Shown: positions 8,085-18,174, counted from the first letter of the stretch. The stretch: 64,000 nucleotides of DNA from Pseudophaeobacter sp965641885 (GCA_965641885.1 CBFFKJ010000002.1:85106-149105), one strand, 5' to 3'. A program made the numbers and translations. Notes: generated from the sequence alone by a model not told the origin.

Positions 8085-10253
8085 ATGATGAACTCCCGGC
8101 CCAGTGATCTGTTTCAGCCGGGCGATCTGCTGAACAATACCTACCGTATTGAGATGCTCTTGGGTCGTGGCGGCACCTCCGACGTCTACAAAGCGCGCTC
8201 GGAGATCTCTGGCAATCTGGTTGCCATCAAGGTTCTGAAGCAAGAACTCTCTGGCAACGAGGACTTTACCGTCCTGATGGCCCGCGAAGAAAATATTCGC
8301 GAAATTCGCCATGACGCCGTGGTGCGCTATTCAGAGAACCACCGAACCCCAGACGGCCATATTTATCTGTTGATGGATTACATCGACGGCCCCGGTCTCG
8401 ACAAAAAGCTAAAGCAGGGACCGATGCCTGCAGAGGATCTGCTGATCATCTGCCGTCGCGTCTCTGAGGGCCTGGTGGCCGCGCATGCCCGCAATATCGT
8501 GCACCGCGATCTTAGCCCTGACAATATCATCCTGCGGGATGGCGATCCTGCCCAGGCCGTTATCATTGATTTTGGCATCGCCAAAGACACCAACCCAGGT
8601 GCCGAAACCATTGTGGGCAATGAGTTCGCCGGAAAATACTCCTATGCCGCGCCGGAACAGATGGCAGGACAAACCGATGCCCGCGCCGATGTCTATGCGC
8701 TCGGCGCGCTGCTTTTAGCCAATTTTCGCGGCGCCGCTCCCTCCCTCGGGGACAACCCGATGGAAGTGGTTGAAAACAAGCAAAAGCCACTGGATACCTC
8801 GGGGCTACCGCAGCCGTTCAAAAGAGTGATTGAACGGATGTGTGACCCTGATCCGAACTCAAGGCTTGCCAGCGCGGCGGATGTGCTGTCCTTTCTGGAC
8901 AACCCCGACCCCGGCCCAGACACGCCCGACGAGTTGCCCCCCGCCGCGCCACCGGTTACCGAAGATGCAACCATCATCGTCCCCAGAGCCGCCACGCCCA
9001 AATCAGCTCCTACAGCAAAACCTGCGACAGAGGCCGACAGTCCCCCCCGGCGCAAATCCCCGGTCGTTGCAGGCCTCGCGGCCCTTGCGCTTGCCGTTGC
9101 GATGATCGCAGGCTTTGTAGCCGGCGCATTTGATACTCTGCTCGGGCCAAACTATCCCGTGGCTGACCCCTTTACACTAATTGTGGAAAACCCAAAGGAC
9201 GGCCCGGTCAGGGCCATCGGCAATATGCCCTCAGAGGACAGCAGGGACCAGTTGGCCGATCTGGTGGAGCAAGCCGATCTGACCCTGGCCAGCGGAGCCA
9301 TATCAGACAGTTGGGGCGAAGATGTGCTGGCAACGATTGCGCCTTTGTCCACGCTGACCGAATGGCGCCTCGCCGTGAGCAACAACCAGGCCAGGGTGAG
9401 CGGCCTCACCGATGACGCTCTGTTGGCCACCAAGATCAACGCGCTGTTCAAAGACGGATTACCTGGAAATCTGGATGGGATTGCCGAAATCACCTATCGT
9501 TTGCCAGTGCTGCCCATCTCTGAGGTCCGCGGTTTGGTCGGCAGCTTTGAGGAATGCGGCCCCCTAAAGGTAAAGCCGGGAACCGTTGGCGGTGGTTTTG
9601 GCCCCGATGACCCGATCGAAGTGAGCGGATTGCTTGCCGGAACCGAGACGCGCGTCAGGCTGTATGATGCCCTCAACAAGCTAGGCGGCGCGCGTGACAT
9701 CGCGCTCAAAACCGAGACGCTTAATCCGGCGCTCTGCGTTGTTGAACGGGTTTTGCCCAAGGCCCCCGCCAGCAACATCGCTGTTGAGTTCCGGCTTGGA
9801 GGCAAAGACACGCCGAACCCGTCGGGGCGGTTTTTTGTTGGCGAAAACCCGGTGATTGATGTGCTGCTACCTGCGGAGGTTCAGACTGGGTTTCTCACCG
9901 TTTCGGTCCTGGATGTCTCTGGTAACGTCTTTCATTTGTTGCCCAATATCTCACGTCAGGACAATGCCGTCGCGGGTCTGCGCGCCAACAGGACCGGTCC
10001 TGTTCCAGTGCGCGTCGCCTATGATCTGGCCGAATCTGCGCAACATGGCGGGCTTGCCTTCAGGGTTGATGACAGCACCCTTGGCAAAAGTCGCATTCTG
10101 GTCCTGCACTCGTCAGAGCCGCTGTTCGCGGGCCTGCGCCCGACCTCCGAAAGCGCCGTCGGCTTTGCCGAGGCCCTGAAGGAAAGCAGCGCCAAGGACA
10201 TTGGCCTCATCCTGTCGCTGGACAGCAAAATTTTACTAACAGCAGAACCCTAA
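8085..10253 (+). CDS. ppkA: T6SS serine/threonine kinase, PpkA-like, with C-terminal DUF4384-like domain
   Basis: Transmembrane Hanks-type kinase of 722 residues. The kinase domain (about 20-280) has the glycine loop GRGGTSDVY, Lys49 in VAIKVL, the catalytic loop VHRDLSPDNIIL (Asp142) and IDFGIAK (Asp162), so it should be active. A Pro-rich linker leads to one membrane helix near 330-352. The periplasmic part ends in a DUF4384-like module (about 590-720, FFVGENPVIDVLLP to HSSEPLFAG). In other T6SSs PpkA phosphorylates an FHA protein to trigger assembly and PppA reverses it; tagH and pppA are both here. It converges on pppA. The same C-terminal module recurs in the TonB-like protein at 41746-43263. 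Confidence 0.93.
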   Translation: MMNSRPSDLFQPGDLLNNTYRIEMLLGRGGTSDVYKARSEISGNLVAIKVLKQELSGNEDFTVLMAREENIREIRHDAVVRYSENHRTPDGHIYLLMDYIDGPGLDKKLKQGPMPAEDLLIICRRVSEGLVAAHARNIVHRDLSPDNIILRDGDPAQAVIIDFGIAKDTNPGAETIVGNEFAGKYSYAAPEQMAGQTDARADVYALGALLLANFRGAAPSLGDNPMEVVENKQKPLDTSGLPQPFKRVIERMCDPDPNSRLASAADVLSFLDNPDPGPDTPDELPPAAPPVTEDATIIVPRAATPKSAPTAKPATEADSPPRRKSPVVAGLAALALAVAMIAGFVAGAFDTLLGPNYPVADPFTLIVENPKDGPVRAIGNMPSEDSRDQLADLVEQADLTLASGAISDSWGEDVLATIAPLSTLTEWRLAVSNNQARVSGLTDDALLATKINALFKDGLPGNLDGIAEITYRLPVLPISEVRGLVGSFEECGPLKVKPGTVGGGFGPDDPIEVSGLLAGTETRVRLYDALNKLGGARDIALKTETLNPALCVVERVLPKAPASNIAVEFRLGGKDTPNPSGRFFVGENPVIDVLLPAEVQTGFLTVSVLDVSGNVFHLLPNISRQDNAVAGLRANRTGPVPVRVAYDLAESAQHGGLAFRVDDSTLGKSRILVLHSSEPLFAGLRPTSESAVGFAEALKESSAKDIGLILSLDSKILLTAEP

Positions 10254-10356
10254 CAGCAGGGTCCTGACTGCGGGCGATGCCGCAGGGTCCCATGGCGGCA
10301 GGCTCGATCTGAAAATCGGCCGTGGAACCTGCACCAAATTGGGCGGGACGGCCGGT

Positions 10357-11079
10357 CTAAAGAACGTCCACAATGATTTGCGTGATATTATCTGCGCCGC
10401 CGCCATTCAGGGCTATCTGCAACAATCGGTCCCCGACAGTTTCCAGCGGCGTGGTCGACAGAACCTCCTGCAGCATGGCAAAGGTGGCGTATTTCGTCAG
10501 CCCGTCAGAGCAGATCAGGAAGCGGTCGCCGGGCGCCACGTCACCGCGGATTTTATCGAGCTCAACCTCGTCTCCGACGCCAACGGCCCGGGTGATGGCA
10601 TTGGATTGAGGGTGTTGTTCCGCTTCGTCCCAGCTCATCTTGCCCGCCAGCACCAAGTCCGCCACAGCCGAATGGTCACAGGTCAAAAGCTCGATCAGCC
10701 CGTCGCGGAGCCGGTAGATACGGCTATCGCCCGCCCAGATGCCAACGAAATGACCATTCGCCAAAATCAACGCAACCACAGTCGCCCCGATGGTGCCGCC
10801 GCCCCGCGCTTCGGCCTCAGCCTGAATGGCACGATGGGCGCCCTGAATGCGGTCGCGCACCCCGTGCATCTTGGCGGCAGGATCAAGCCCAAGCGGCAGG
10901 GTCGCCACCGCATCGACGATCAAAGCGCTGGCGTAGTCTCCGGCCTGATGCCCCCCCATGCCATCTGACACCAGCCAGATATCATGGTCCGGCAAGGCAA
11001 GCACCGCATCCTCATTCACCTTGCGCTTTAATCCCACATGGGTCTGCGCCACAAATCGATATGTCATCATTCCTGTCAT
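10357..11079 (-). CDS. pppA: PP2C-type phosphatase PppA
   Basis: Metal-dependent serine/threonine phosphatase predicted to reverse PpkA action on the T6SS FHA protein. Motifs run in PP2C order: VNEDAVLALP, LVSDGMGGHQAGDYAS, IWAGDSRIYRL, LICSDGLTKY and GGADNITQIIV, giving all metal-binding aspartates. The chosen ATG overlaps the tagF stop as ATGA (positions 11076-11079), the usual coupling pattern; a TTG seven codons upstream is less likely. It is the last gene of the long minus-strand T6SS operon and converges with the kinase gene across a roughly 100-bp gap. The length of 240 residues is normal. Confidence 0.94.
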   Translation of the reverse strand: MTGMMTYRFVAQTHVGLKRKVNEDAVLALPDHDIWLVSDGMGGHQAGDYASALIVDAVATLPLGLDPAAKMHGVRDRIQGAHRAIQAEAEARGGGTIGATVVALILANGHFVGIWAGDSRIYRLRDGLIELLTCDHSAVADLVLAGKMSWDEAEQHPQSNAITRAVGVGDEVELDKIRGDVAPGDRFLICSDGLTKYATFAMLQEVLSTTPLETVGDRLLQIALNGGGADNITQIIVDVL

Positions 11080-11762
11080 ATGGGCTGTGACTCCCGCCAA
11101 ATTGCTGCGCCAAGGTCAAACAATCCACAGCCCGGCCGCCCCAGCGGTAGATCGGCACAGACCATCATCCGGGGGCCACTGTCGAGATAGGCGCTCCAGA
11201 GGCTGCCGCCCGGGGAGTGCTGGGCCAAAAGAGCACCGGCCAAATGGGTTTCAACCGCAGAGCCATCGGTACCGCTGCCGGTCAGAACAAAGGTTGTCCC
11301 CTCGTGGCGCAGGGGCACTGCAGCCCGCAGATCCGGGACGTCCAAACCCTGCAAATCTGACCACAGCCGATCCTTGGACATGCCATTCTCAAGCGTCGAA
11401 AGGGCGATATCTTCGAGTTTTTCAAACAAAATGCGCTCGCGCAGATGATCCAGCGCGGGCGGCCCGGGCGTGTCCAGCTGCACCATCAGGGTCAAAGGAA
11501 AGCGGCGGCCGACGCGATCAACCGACGGCATCAGCACCCCCATGATTTTGGCCGGTCCCGCAAGGCCAGCCGCCAGCGTGAACCGCCACAACGGTGCGGA
11601 CATATAATGCCTGTCAAATTCCGCACCATAAACGGTCTGTGCCTCGAGCATGAGCTGTTGCAACCAGCTGTCCCAGACGCGCACAAAGCCACCCGGCGCA
11701 TTGAGGCGGAAAAAATCGCCAACATCCGGCATCTTGCCAAAGGCACCAAACCCGCTCCCCAT
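11076..11762 (-). CDS. tagF: T6SS post-translational repressor TagF
   Basis: 228 residues opening with GSGFGAFGKMPDVGDFFRL, the signature start of the TagF family, followed by FVRVWDSWLQQLM and a central RVGRRFPLTLMVQ strand. In Pseudomonas and Agrobacterium TagF holds the T6SS off independently of or together with the phosphorylation pathway, in Agrobacterium fused with a PppA-like domain. Here the two are separate but adjacent genes with a 4-base overlap. The start ATG shares one base with the tssM stop (TAATG). Confidence 0.93.
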   Translation of the reverse strand: MGSGFGAFGKMPDVGDFFRLNAPGGFVRVWDSWLQQLMLEAQTVYGAEFDRHYMSAPLWRFTLAAGLAGPAKIMGVLMPSVDRVGRRFPLTLMVQLDTPGPPALDHLRERILFEKLEDIALSTLENGMSKDRLWSDLQGLDVPDLRAAVPLRHEGTTFVLTGSGTDGSAVETHLAGALLAQHSPGGSLWSAYLDSGPRMMVCADLPLGRPGCGLFDLGAAIWRESQPI

Positions 11763-14700
11763 TACATCGACTTCGGGCAGCTGAACTTGGCCATTGCCGG
11801 CAGGGCAAAGGGGTTCACAACCGATCCTGACTGCAGCTCAAACAGCGCCAAACGCCCGCCAACCCGGAAATTGACCCGGCGTCGGTCGCTGACATTCGTG
11901 CGCCGGACCTCGGCCGCATCCAACAGTCGGAACCAGGCCCAGGGCCCATCGCGCGACATCACGTTTTCATTGCCCCGTTTCTGCGGCAAAAGCGTGATCC
12001 GGGCCAGACCAACAGAGCCGGGCCAGGTCACAGCAACCGGCGTTGGCTGCCCCATGCGATGGTTATAGGCCACTTTGAAGCCATCAATTTCCAGCAGGAC
12101 TTCCTTGGCCTTGGGGTCGAGCGCCTTTGGCGTGATCTGAAACTGCACGGCCGGTGTGGCGCCACCAGCAAAGAAAGCATCGCGAATTTCACCGGCATAT
12201 TGCATTTGCTGCAGCACCGCCTGGCTGATGCCAAGATCCACATCATTCACCCGTTTCCAGGTCCAGGGCCGACTGCGGGTATCCACGTATTTCAGCAGGT
12301 TTTCGTCAAAAAAGCTGTCGATCAGACCACCGGGTGAAAAGAGTTTGGCAAAATCCACCATCGCCACATCGGCACGGGCGCGTCGGTTAAACGGATAGCG
12401 GTTGTCCAGAGCCTTGGTGCAAAAGGGCAGCACAGCCGATTGCCAGCGCGCATTTATCGACGCCCGCGTCCCTTCGGAGGTGATCCCTGATGATCCGGTT
12501 GAAATCTGGGTTGCCCAGCGTTGAATGGGGCCATCAATCCGCGAGGCCGTTTGTTGGAACTGCAGCAGGGCCTGCCCGCTTTCACCAGAGGCCACACCAC
12601 TAAAGGACATCTTGTTCAGCTCTTGATAGACCAACTGCAACGAGCCCATCAGGTCATCCAGACGCGACGGCTGCCCCTCAAGCCGCACCACCAGATCGTT
12701 CAACCACTCAAAACGTTCCTGCACGTAAGAACCCGGCGGCTTCGGCGCCTCTCCGGGGGCGTTGGCGGCAGAGCTGATCAGCGCCTCCAGCAGGATCTGA
12801 CCCTGGATCGACAGGCCAGAGCGGCTCTCGATGCCGACAATCTGCGACACCCCTTCGTTCAGAGCCTCGGAGTCCAGAGCCGAGCGTTCTTCGGCCAGGC
12901 GGGTCTCACGGCTGATTTCAGTCAGGATATTCACAATGGGCGAGGTTGGCCCGGACAGTACATTTGTGACCTCAACCGCATGGCTGAGAGATTCCAAAGG
13001 CACAATGTCCACATCCCCCAGAATCTGGTCATAGCGGCTGATGTAGTCGTTATAATAGAGATCCAGCACGTCGCGGCTCAGCGCCAGCAAAGCCGCCTCG
13101 CTTTGACCTTCACCGGCGCGTGCGCCCAGCACCCAGGCCTCGTTCTGCACCCGCTCCGAGACACTGACCGCCTCGGGCAGGAATACGTTGTTAAAGCCAT
13201 CATAGGTAAAAATGCCCTCGACGCCTTCGTTCAAAGGCTTGCCGGAACTGCGCACCAGCACGCGTTTCACCGAGGGGCCGCCGATCTCGGTCAGACGCCA
13301 TTTGGGCAGGCTAGTGGCCTGATTTGAGTTCACAATGCCGTTGTAAACCCGCTGCGCCAGAGGCATTTCCGACAGGATATTCTGCACCTGCTCGACCAGT
13401 GGGCCATTGAGAGCAATCTCTTCCATCGGCTGCGATAACAGGGCCGAAAGATGGTCCATCAGATCGCTGCGCAAATCTGCGCGCGCCGCACCAGGATAAG
13501 CCACCAACTCCCAGTCCAGTCGCAGCCATTCTTTCACAAGATCCGGGTTCATCGGCCCCTGCAGACCCAGCATCAGATAGATCTTAAGCGCCTCATAGAG
13601 CACATCGGGGTTGTTAACATTGCCCGCAATCTGCTCTTCCAGACGCACCAGAAGACGCGGCAAGAGCCGCTGGTTCAGCGCCGCGCGATAGGTCTGTGCG
13701 GTCTGGGTGCCGATCACCTCGCCTTGATACAGCCCGTAGGTCAGGCCGCGTTCCGGCGCAGGGTCAGACAGAACCGGATTGCCCGGCATATCACGCAGCA
13801 GGTTCAGCGCCGCGGCAACAGGAACCAGATCCGTGTCACCAACCGGGCTGGCAGGCAGGGTCGCTGCCGCTGCCTGATACTGCGAGACCTGAGCCTCTGC
13901 CTTTTGGATGAGATCAGCGTTTTGCAGATAAGAGCTGACCCAAAGCCCGCCCATGCTGGCGGCAATCAGCAGCGTGGCGGCAATGGCGACGCGCCGGGTC
14001 CAGCGATAGCGCCGCTCAACCTTGTCATCCGCCGAAACCAGCCCGGCCTCAGGGAACAGCACGCCCTCAAACAACCGGGTGAGGAAAAACGACCGCCCCG
14101 TGCCCTGCCCGGTGCCGATGGCCTGGCGTCCTATGCCAAAGGTCTGCGCCATGCCCAGCATCAAGCGGTCAATCGGCGTGCCTTCCTGGGTCCCTGAGGT
14201 GAAATAGACACCGCGCAGCATCTGACGTTGCTCATAGCGGTTGTCCTGAAAAACCTCCGCAAGGAAATCCTTGGCAACGCTGCGCAATGAGGCAACCTGC
14301 GATGGAAACCCCGCCACAAGGGCACGGCGCTGATGATCGGTCTCGCCCTGCATTTTTTCAAGCAGCTGCGCGTTCATCTGGCCAAGAAGGCCCGCAAACT
14401 CCTCGTCAAAATGCTCAATAGCAGCGGGGTCTTTTTTGCTTTTGGGCAGCGGCAGCGTAAAGCCCCAGACCTGCTCGCGCTCTTCTTTGCCCAGCGTGTC
14501 GAAATACTCCTGGAAGCCGGCAATCAGATCCGCCTTGGTAAAAAGCACATAGACCGGGAAACGCACACCCAGCCGCTCCCGCAGCTCAGAGAGGCGGCGA
14601 CGCACCGCCTGGGCATGGGATTTTTGCGTGATCTCATCTTGTAGTGACAAATCCGACAAGGAGATCGCCACAAGGGCACCATTGATAGGCTGACGTTTGC

Positions 14701-15334
14701 GGTACTTTTTCAACAGCCCCAAGAAGCCCAGCCAGGCCGCATTATCAGCCTCGGCATCACTTTCCTGGGTGGTATAGCGCCCGGCGGTGTCAATCAGCAC
14801 TGCATCATTGGTGAACCACCAATCGCAATTGCGCGTTCCGCCAACGCCGCCAATGGCAGCTTTTCCCAGCTTGTCTGCCAGCGGGAATTGCAAACCGGAA
14901 TTGACAATCGCGGTGGTTTTACCGGCGCCCGGAGGCCCGATCATCACATACCACGGCAAAACATTCAGATGACGGCGGCCGTTTTTGGATTTACGCAGCT
15001 CTGACATGGCCTGTTTGAATTTGCCGCGCAGCTCACCAATTTCTTCCAGCAGCACGTCGTCCTCGTCGACCGTGTCGACGCCTTCCGACATGTCCTCCGC
15101 CATCTGGCTGTCACGACGGCGACGGCGCCAGAAAACCAGGCCAATGATCAGCAGCGTCACAACCCAGATCACGGCGATGGTGATCACCCGCGCCTGAATA
15201 CTGTCAAAGGGGCGCCAATCGGCGCTGCCAATAAAGGGCGCAAAAAACCAGGTACAGGCTGACAGTGCCAGAGCCAACAGAATGAGCACAGAGTAAAGTG
15301 ATCGAAACAGCGGCATAAGATAGCGGCGGATCAT
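11762..15334 (-). CDS. tssM: T6SS membrane-complex protein TssM (IcmF)
   Basis: Inner-membrane core of the T6SS trans-envelope complex, 1190 residues. Two membrane helices near the N terminus (about 11-31 and 50-69) precede a cytosolic NTPase domain with an intact Walker A motif (GPPGAGKT, 133-140) and a DTAGRY motif; a third helix near 445-465 leads to the large periplasmic IcmF-related region and the C-terminal domain (GWPGSV-type strand TWPGSVGLARITL). The start overlaps the tssL stop by four bases. TssM normally contacts the lipoprotein TssJ through its C terminus, but no tssJ is seen in this window. Confidence 0.97.
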   Translation of the reverse strand: MIRRYLMPLFRSLYSVLILLALALSACTWFFAPFIGSADWRPFDSIQARVITIAVIWVVTLLIIGLVFWRRRRRDSQMAEDMSEGVDTVDEDDVLLEEIGELRGKFKQAMSELRKSKNGRRHLNVLPWYVMIGPPGAGKTTAIVNSGLQFPLADKLGKAAIGGVGGTRNCDWWFTNDAVLIDTAGRYTTQESDAEADNAAWLGFLGLLKKYRKRQPINGALVAISLSDLSLQDEITQKSHAQAVRRRLSELRERLGVRFPVYVLFTKADLIAGFQEYFDTLGKEEREQVWGFTLPLPKSKKDPAAIEHFDEEFAGLLGQMNAQLLEKMQGETDHQRRALVAGFPSQVASLRSVAKDFLAEVFQDNRYEQRQMLRGVYFTSGTQEGTPIDRLMLGMAQTFGIGRQAIGTGQGTGRSFFLTRLFEGVLFPEAGLVSADDKVERRYRWTRRVAIAATLLIAASMGGLWVSSYLQNADLIQKAEAQVSQYQAAAATLPASPVGDTDLVPVAAALNLLRDMPGNPVLSDPAPERGLTYGLYQGEVIGTQTAQTYRAALNQRLLPRLLVRLEEQIAGNVNNPDVLYEALKIYLMLGLQGPMNPDLVKEWLRLDWELVAYPGAARADLRSDLMDHLSALLSQPMEEIALNGPLVEQVQNILSEMPLAQRVYNGIVNSNQATSLPKWRLTEIGGPSVKRVLVRSSGKPLNEGVEGIFTYDGFNNVFLPEAVSVSERVQNEAWVLGARAGEGQSEAALLALSRDVLDLYYNDYISRYDQILGDVDIVPLESLSHAVEVTNVLSGPTSPIVNILTEISRETRLAEERSALDSEALNEGVSQIVGIESRSGLSIQGQILLEALISSAANAPGEAPKPPGSYVQERFEWLNDLVVRLEGQPSRLDDLMGSLQLVYQELNKMSFSGVASGESGQALLQFQQTASRIDGPIQRWATQISTGSSGITSEGTRASINARWQSAVLPFCTKALDNRYPFNRRARADVAMVDFAKLFSPGGLIDSFFDENLLKYVDTRSRPWTWKRVNDVDLGISQAVLQQMQYAGEIRDAFFAGGATPAVQFQITPKALDPKAKEVLLEIDGFKVAYNHRMGQPTPVAVTWPGSVGLARITLLPQKRGNENVMSRDGPWAWFRLLDAAEVRRTNVSDRRRVNFRVGGRLALFELQSGSVVNPFALPAMAKFSCPKSM

Positions 15335-16767
15335 TGGTCGACCTCCTGCACCAGCAAGATTTCAATACGACGGTTAGTGGCCCGCCCTGCTTTGGTGCCA
15401 TTGTCGGCAATGGGTTCTTTTTCCGCCCGCCCTTCAGCGGACAAACGGTCGGGATCGCCCAGCACATCGGCCATACCGGCCATGACTGATTTTGCCCGCG
15501 CCAGCGACAGCGCCATGTTTGACGGAAACCGCGACGAGCGGATCGGAATGTTGTCAGAGTGACCTGCCACAATGACCCGGCCTTTTTCATCGTTGAGCGC
15601 CTCGGCCACCCGGGTGACCGGCGCCTTAAACGCTTTGCTCAGCTGATCCGAGCCCGACCCGAACATCCCTGATCCTGTAAGGCGAATGATCAGCGTGTTG
15701 CCCTTTTGGAAGACCTGAACGATGCCTTCCGCGATTTCAGGCTCCAGGAAACCGGCAACTTTTGCCACCTGCTCCTCCAGCGTCTGGATCGGAGGCGGCG
15801 GCGGTGGCGGCGGTGCGCGCCGTTCCAGCTCAGCCCGCGGCCCGGCGTCAACGATGCTCAGCTGCCCCACCACATTTTCGGTTTGATTGGAAAGCGCCCA
15901 GCTGAGACCCAGAAACTGCATCACCAGCAAAACCCCTGTGACAATCAGAGCGATCCAGAGCAGACGCCAGGCAGAGAGCACTTTAAAAGGCTTGATCACG
16001 CCCTGCCAGTGGGGCGACAGATCCCGCTCTACCGGGCCGCGTTGATTGCGCAGAATACGCGCTAGTGCGGCGCGAATTTGCAAATGTTTCTCGGCGCCGC
16101 CCTGTTCAATACGCAGACGCCCTTCAAAACCCAGTGACATGCACATGTAGAGAAACTCCAGCATGTCGACATTGGCGCCCGGCTCCTTTTCCAGACGCGC
16201 CAGCAGATCATAAAACCGATCACCGCCAACGGTTTCGCGATGAAAGGTGCCAACCATCGACTGCAGGCCCCAGCTGGACTGGCCCCCCCAGGGCGTGTTG
16301 AGCACCACATCATCCAAAGTTGCACAGAGCGCATAGCGGGCCACTTTGACCGTTTGGGCCGCAATCCCTGCCTGCAAAGCGCGGTTTTCAAAGGCGCGCA
16401 CCTCGGCCACCACGTTCTTGCGCAGCCCATCCGGGTCCATGTGTTGCGCCCGGTTGCGGATGCGGCTGATCAGGGCAAACAGCGCCGAAGCACAAGCTGC
16501 CAGCGGGTTCATACCCGTGAGCGCCATCTGGGTTGGCTTGCCAGCAGCCGGGCGGCCCGCCTGTGTTGCGGCAGCCTGCGTTGCCGCTTGTGGCACACCA
16601 AAGGCGTCTTGCTGCGGTGCCGCCGGGTCAGCGGTGACAGGGCTGACAGGGGCTTGCGGCTGGATCGGGGCCTGCGGCGTCGCAGAGCGGCGACCACCGG
16701 GATTGGGACGGATCACCGTTTTGTCGGTATCGCCCGGTTCCGCAAAGGGATCGTCATAATCGCCCAT
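15331..16767 (-). CDS. tssL: T6SS TssL (DotU) with C-terminal OmpA-like domain
   Basis: 478 residues. A Pro/Gln/Ala-rich N-terminal tail (about 1-80) precedes the DotU domain (about 85-275, with NPLAACASALFALISRIRN and ALCATLDDVVLNTPWGGQS), one membrane helix (about 285-310), a run of eight prolines, and a C-terminal OmpA/MotB-like domain (about 350-475, VIVAGHSDNIPIRSSRFPSN, TNRRIEILL). This is an evolved TssL that can bind peptidoglycan by itself. Such TssL proteins occur in alphaproteobacterial T6SSs, where they may help compensate for a missing TssJ. It is coupled to tssM by ATGA. Confidence 0.96.
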   Translation of the reverse strand: MGDYDDPFAEPGDTDKTVIRPNPGGRRSATPQAPIQPQAPVSPVTADPAAPQQDAFGVPQAATQAAATQAGRPAAGKPTQMALTGMNPLAACASALFALISRIRNRAQHMDPDGLRKNVVAEVRAFENRALQAGIAAQTVKVARYALCATLDDVVLNTPWGGQSSWGLQSMVGTFHRETVGGDRFYDLLARLEKEPGANVDMLEFLYMCMSLGFEGRLRIEQGGAEKHLQIRAALARILRNQRGPVERDLSPHWQGVIKPFKVLSAWRLLWIALIVTGVLLVMQFLGLSWALSNQTENVVGQLSIVDAGPRAELERRAPPPPPPPPIQTLEEQVAKVAGFLEPEIAEGIVQVFQKGNTLIIRLTGSGMFGSGSDQLSKAFKAPVTRVAEALNDEKGRVIVAGHSDNIPIRSSRFPSNMALSLARAKSVMAGMADVLGDPDRLSAEGRAEKEPIADNGTKAGRATNRRIEILLVQEVDQ

Positions 16768-16833
16768 GATCTCATTCCCAATCTCAAAGTGTCACACCCT
16801 CCCGCCAGAGCGGGAGCGCAAAATTCCGTCGCA

Positions 16834-18174
16834 TCAGCTGTTGCGAATGGCCCATAGTTCCATCTTTAGTCCCGGATATTGCCCGGAGACATGCACCGCG
16901 ACGCCACCAGAGGTGGTCATCTTGCGCCAATAGGGGCTTTCCGCATCCATCTCGAAATAGACCACTCCCGAATGATAGGGGATCTGGCGCGGTGCTACCG
17001 GCAAGGGGCGCAGAGTAATCCCCGGCAGGGCCGAGTTGACCAGTTGACGGATTTCCTCAACCGGGCCGATTTTGGCCTGTCCGGCAAAATGGCGCCGCAC
17101 ATCTTCAGCCGGCAGATCCGCGCTGACCGCCAGCACAAAACCCGCAGTGCCCAGCAGTTTGCGATCCGCAATCACCCCAACCGAGATGCCGTATTTGCGC
17201 TCTTCCAGTTTGATGGCAATCGCCGTCTGTTCCAGCACCGAGCTGAGATATTGGCGCAGCACCCGGATCAGGGGCGCAAAACAGCCCATCAGGTCATCAT
17301 GGGTATAGGGCGGCAGCTCCGGCACTTGTTTGTCAGCCGCCATAAAGCCCGACAGCTCACCAGCAAGACCGGCGCAAAGCATATATAGACGTTCCGGGTG
17401 CAGGTTTTCGATATGGCGCAGGTGGCGTATCATTGGCAAGCTGCGGTTTACCACCGTAAGCAGCATGAAATCCGAGACATCCGCGACACCGCGGGCCGAT
17501 CCTGCCTCGGCCAGACGGCCAGACAGCGCATCCATCCTATGGGCCAGAAGGCCTTCGAGCTCGCGCAGGAAATCCTGCAGCACCGAGGCCGCACGCGCAT
17601 CCAGACAGGAGGGTATAAAGGCCTGATCCAACACGATCTCTTTGTCGGCGCGCACCTCGATGATGCGGGCCACCGGGATCGCCAGCAGATCGGCCATGTC
17701 GTCAACGCCAAGGGCAAATTGCAGCCGCATCTTGCCCACATCCAGCGGCACCGGCTTGCGCTCGGTGCTGGTAACGTCCGTCACCTCCTGGCTGGAGGGC
17801 CGCAGCCGACTGGCAGAGCGCTCTGCGCCACTGAGATCGACCTCGATGGCGCCCTGACGCCGCTGTGGCACCGTCAGATAGACAACGCAGTCCTTAATCG
17901 TCGTCGGCACTTCCAGTGCGGGAGGGTGCGGGTCCGCCATCGGCACCCGGAAAATGCAGCCATCCTGGGTCAGCCCCTCGCAGGATTTGAGGGCAAACTG
18001 GCCGATCTTAAGCGCTTCGTGGTCGATCTCAAGACCATTGACCCCCCAGGCATAGGGGCCAAGACGACGCGCGAGGCCTGTCACCAGGCCTTCGGTATAG
18101 CGATCTGATTGCTGGAAGTGATGCGGCTGTAGAAATAGCCCCTCAGTCCAAAGCACCTTGCTGTCCCAGGACAC
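16834..18174 (-). CDS. tssK: T6SS baseplate protein TssK
   Basis: Baseplate subunit that joins the wedge complex to the TssLM membrane complex; it is homologous to phage receptor-binding proteins. It is recognised by the hallmark start SWDSKVLWTEGLFLQPHHFQQ and by RHLRHIENLHPERLYMLCAGLAGEL in the middle. I chose the GTG at 18174, which gives the usual family N terminus and has GGGGAG six bases upstream; an in-frame GTG eight codons earlier (18198) is possible but lacks a ribosome site. The length of 447 residues matches the family. It lies between tssL and the FHA gene in the operon. Confidence 0.95.
   Translation of the reverse strand: MSWDSKVLWTEGLFLQPHHFQQSDRYTEGLVTGLARRLGPYAWGVNGLEIDHEALKIGQFALKSCEGLTQDGCIFRVPMADPHPPALEVPTTIKDCVVYLTVPQRRQGAIEVDLSGAERSASRLRPSSQEVTDVTSTERKPVPLDVGKMRLQFALGVDDMADLLAIPVARIIEVRADKEIVLDQAFIPSCLDARAASVLQDFLRELEGLLAHRMDALSGRLAEAGSARGVADVSDFMLLTVVNRSLPMIRHLRHIENLHPERLYMLCAGLAGELSGFMAADKQVPELPPYTHDDLMGCFAPLIRVLRQYLSSVLEQTAIAIKLEERKYGISVGVIADRKLLGTAGFVLAVSADLPAEDVRRHFAGQAKIGPVEEIRQLVNSALPGITLRPLPVAPRQIPYHSGVVYFEMDAESPYWRKMTTSGGVAVHVSGQYPGLKMELWAIRNS

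Noticed and set aside
10254..10356. Hairpin CTGCGG/CCGCAG between the convergent kinase and phosphatase genes as terminator
   Set aside because: The stem is only 6 bp with no T tract; too weak to call.
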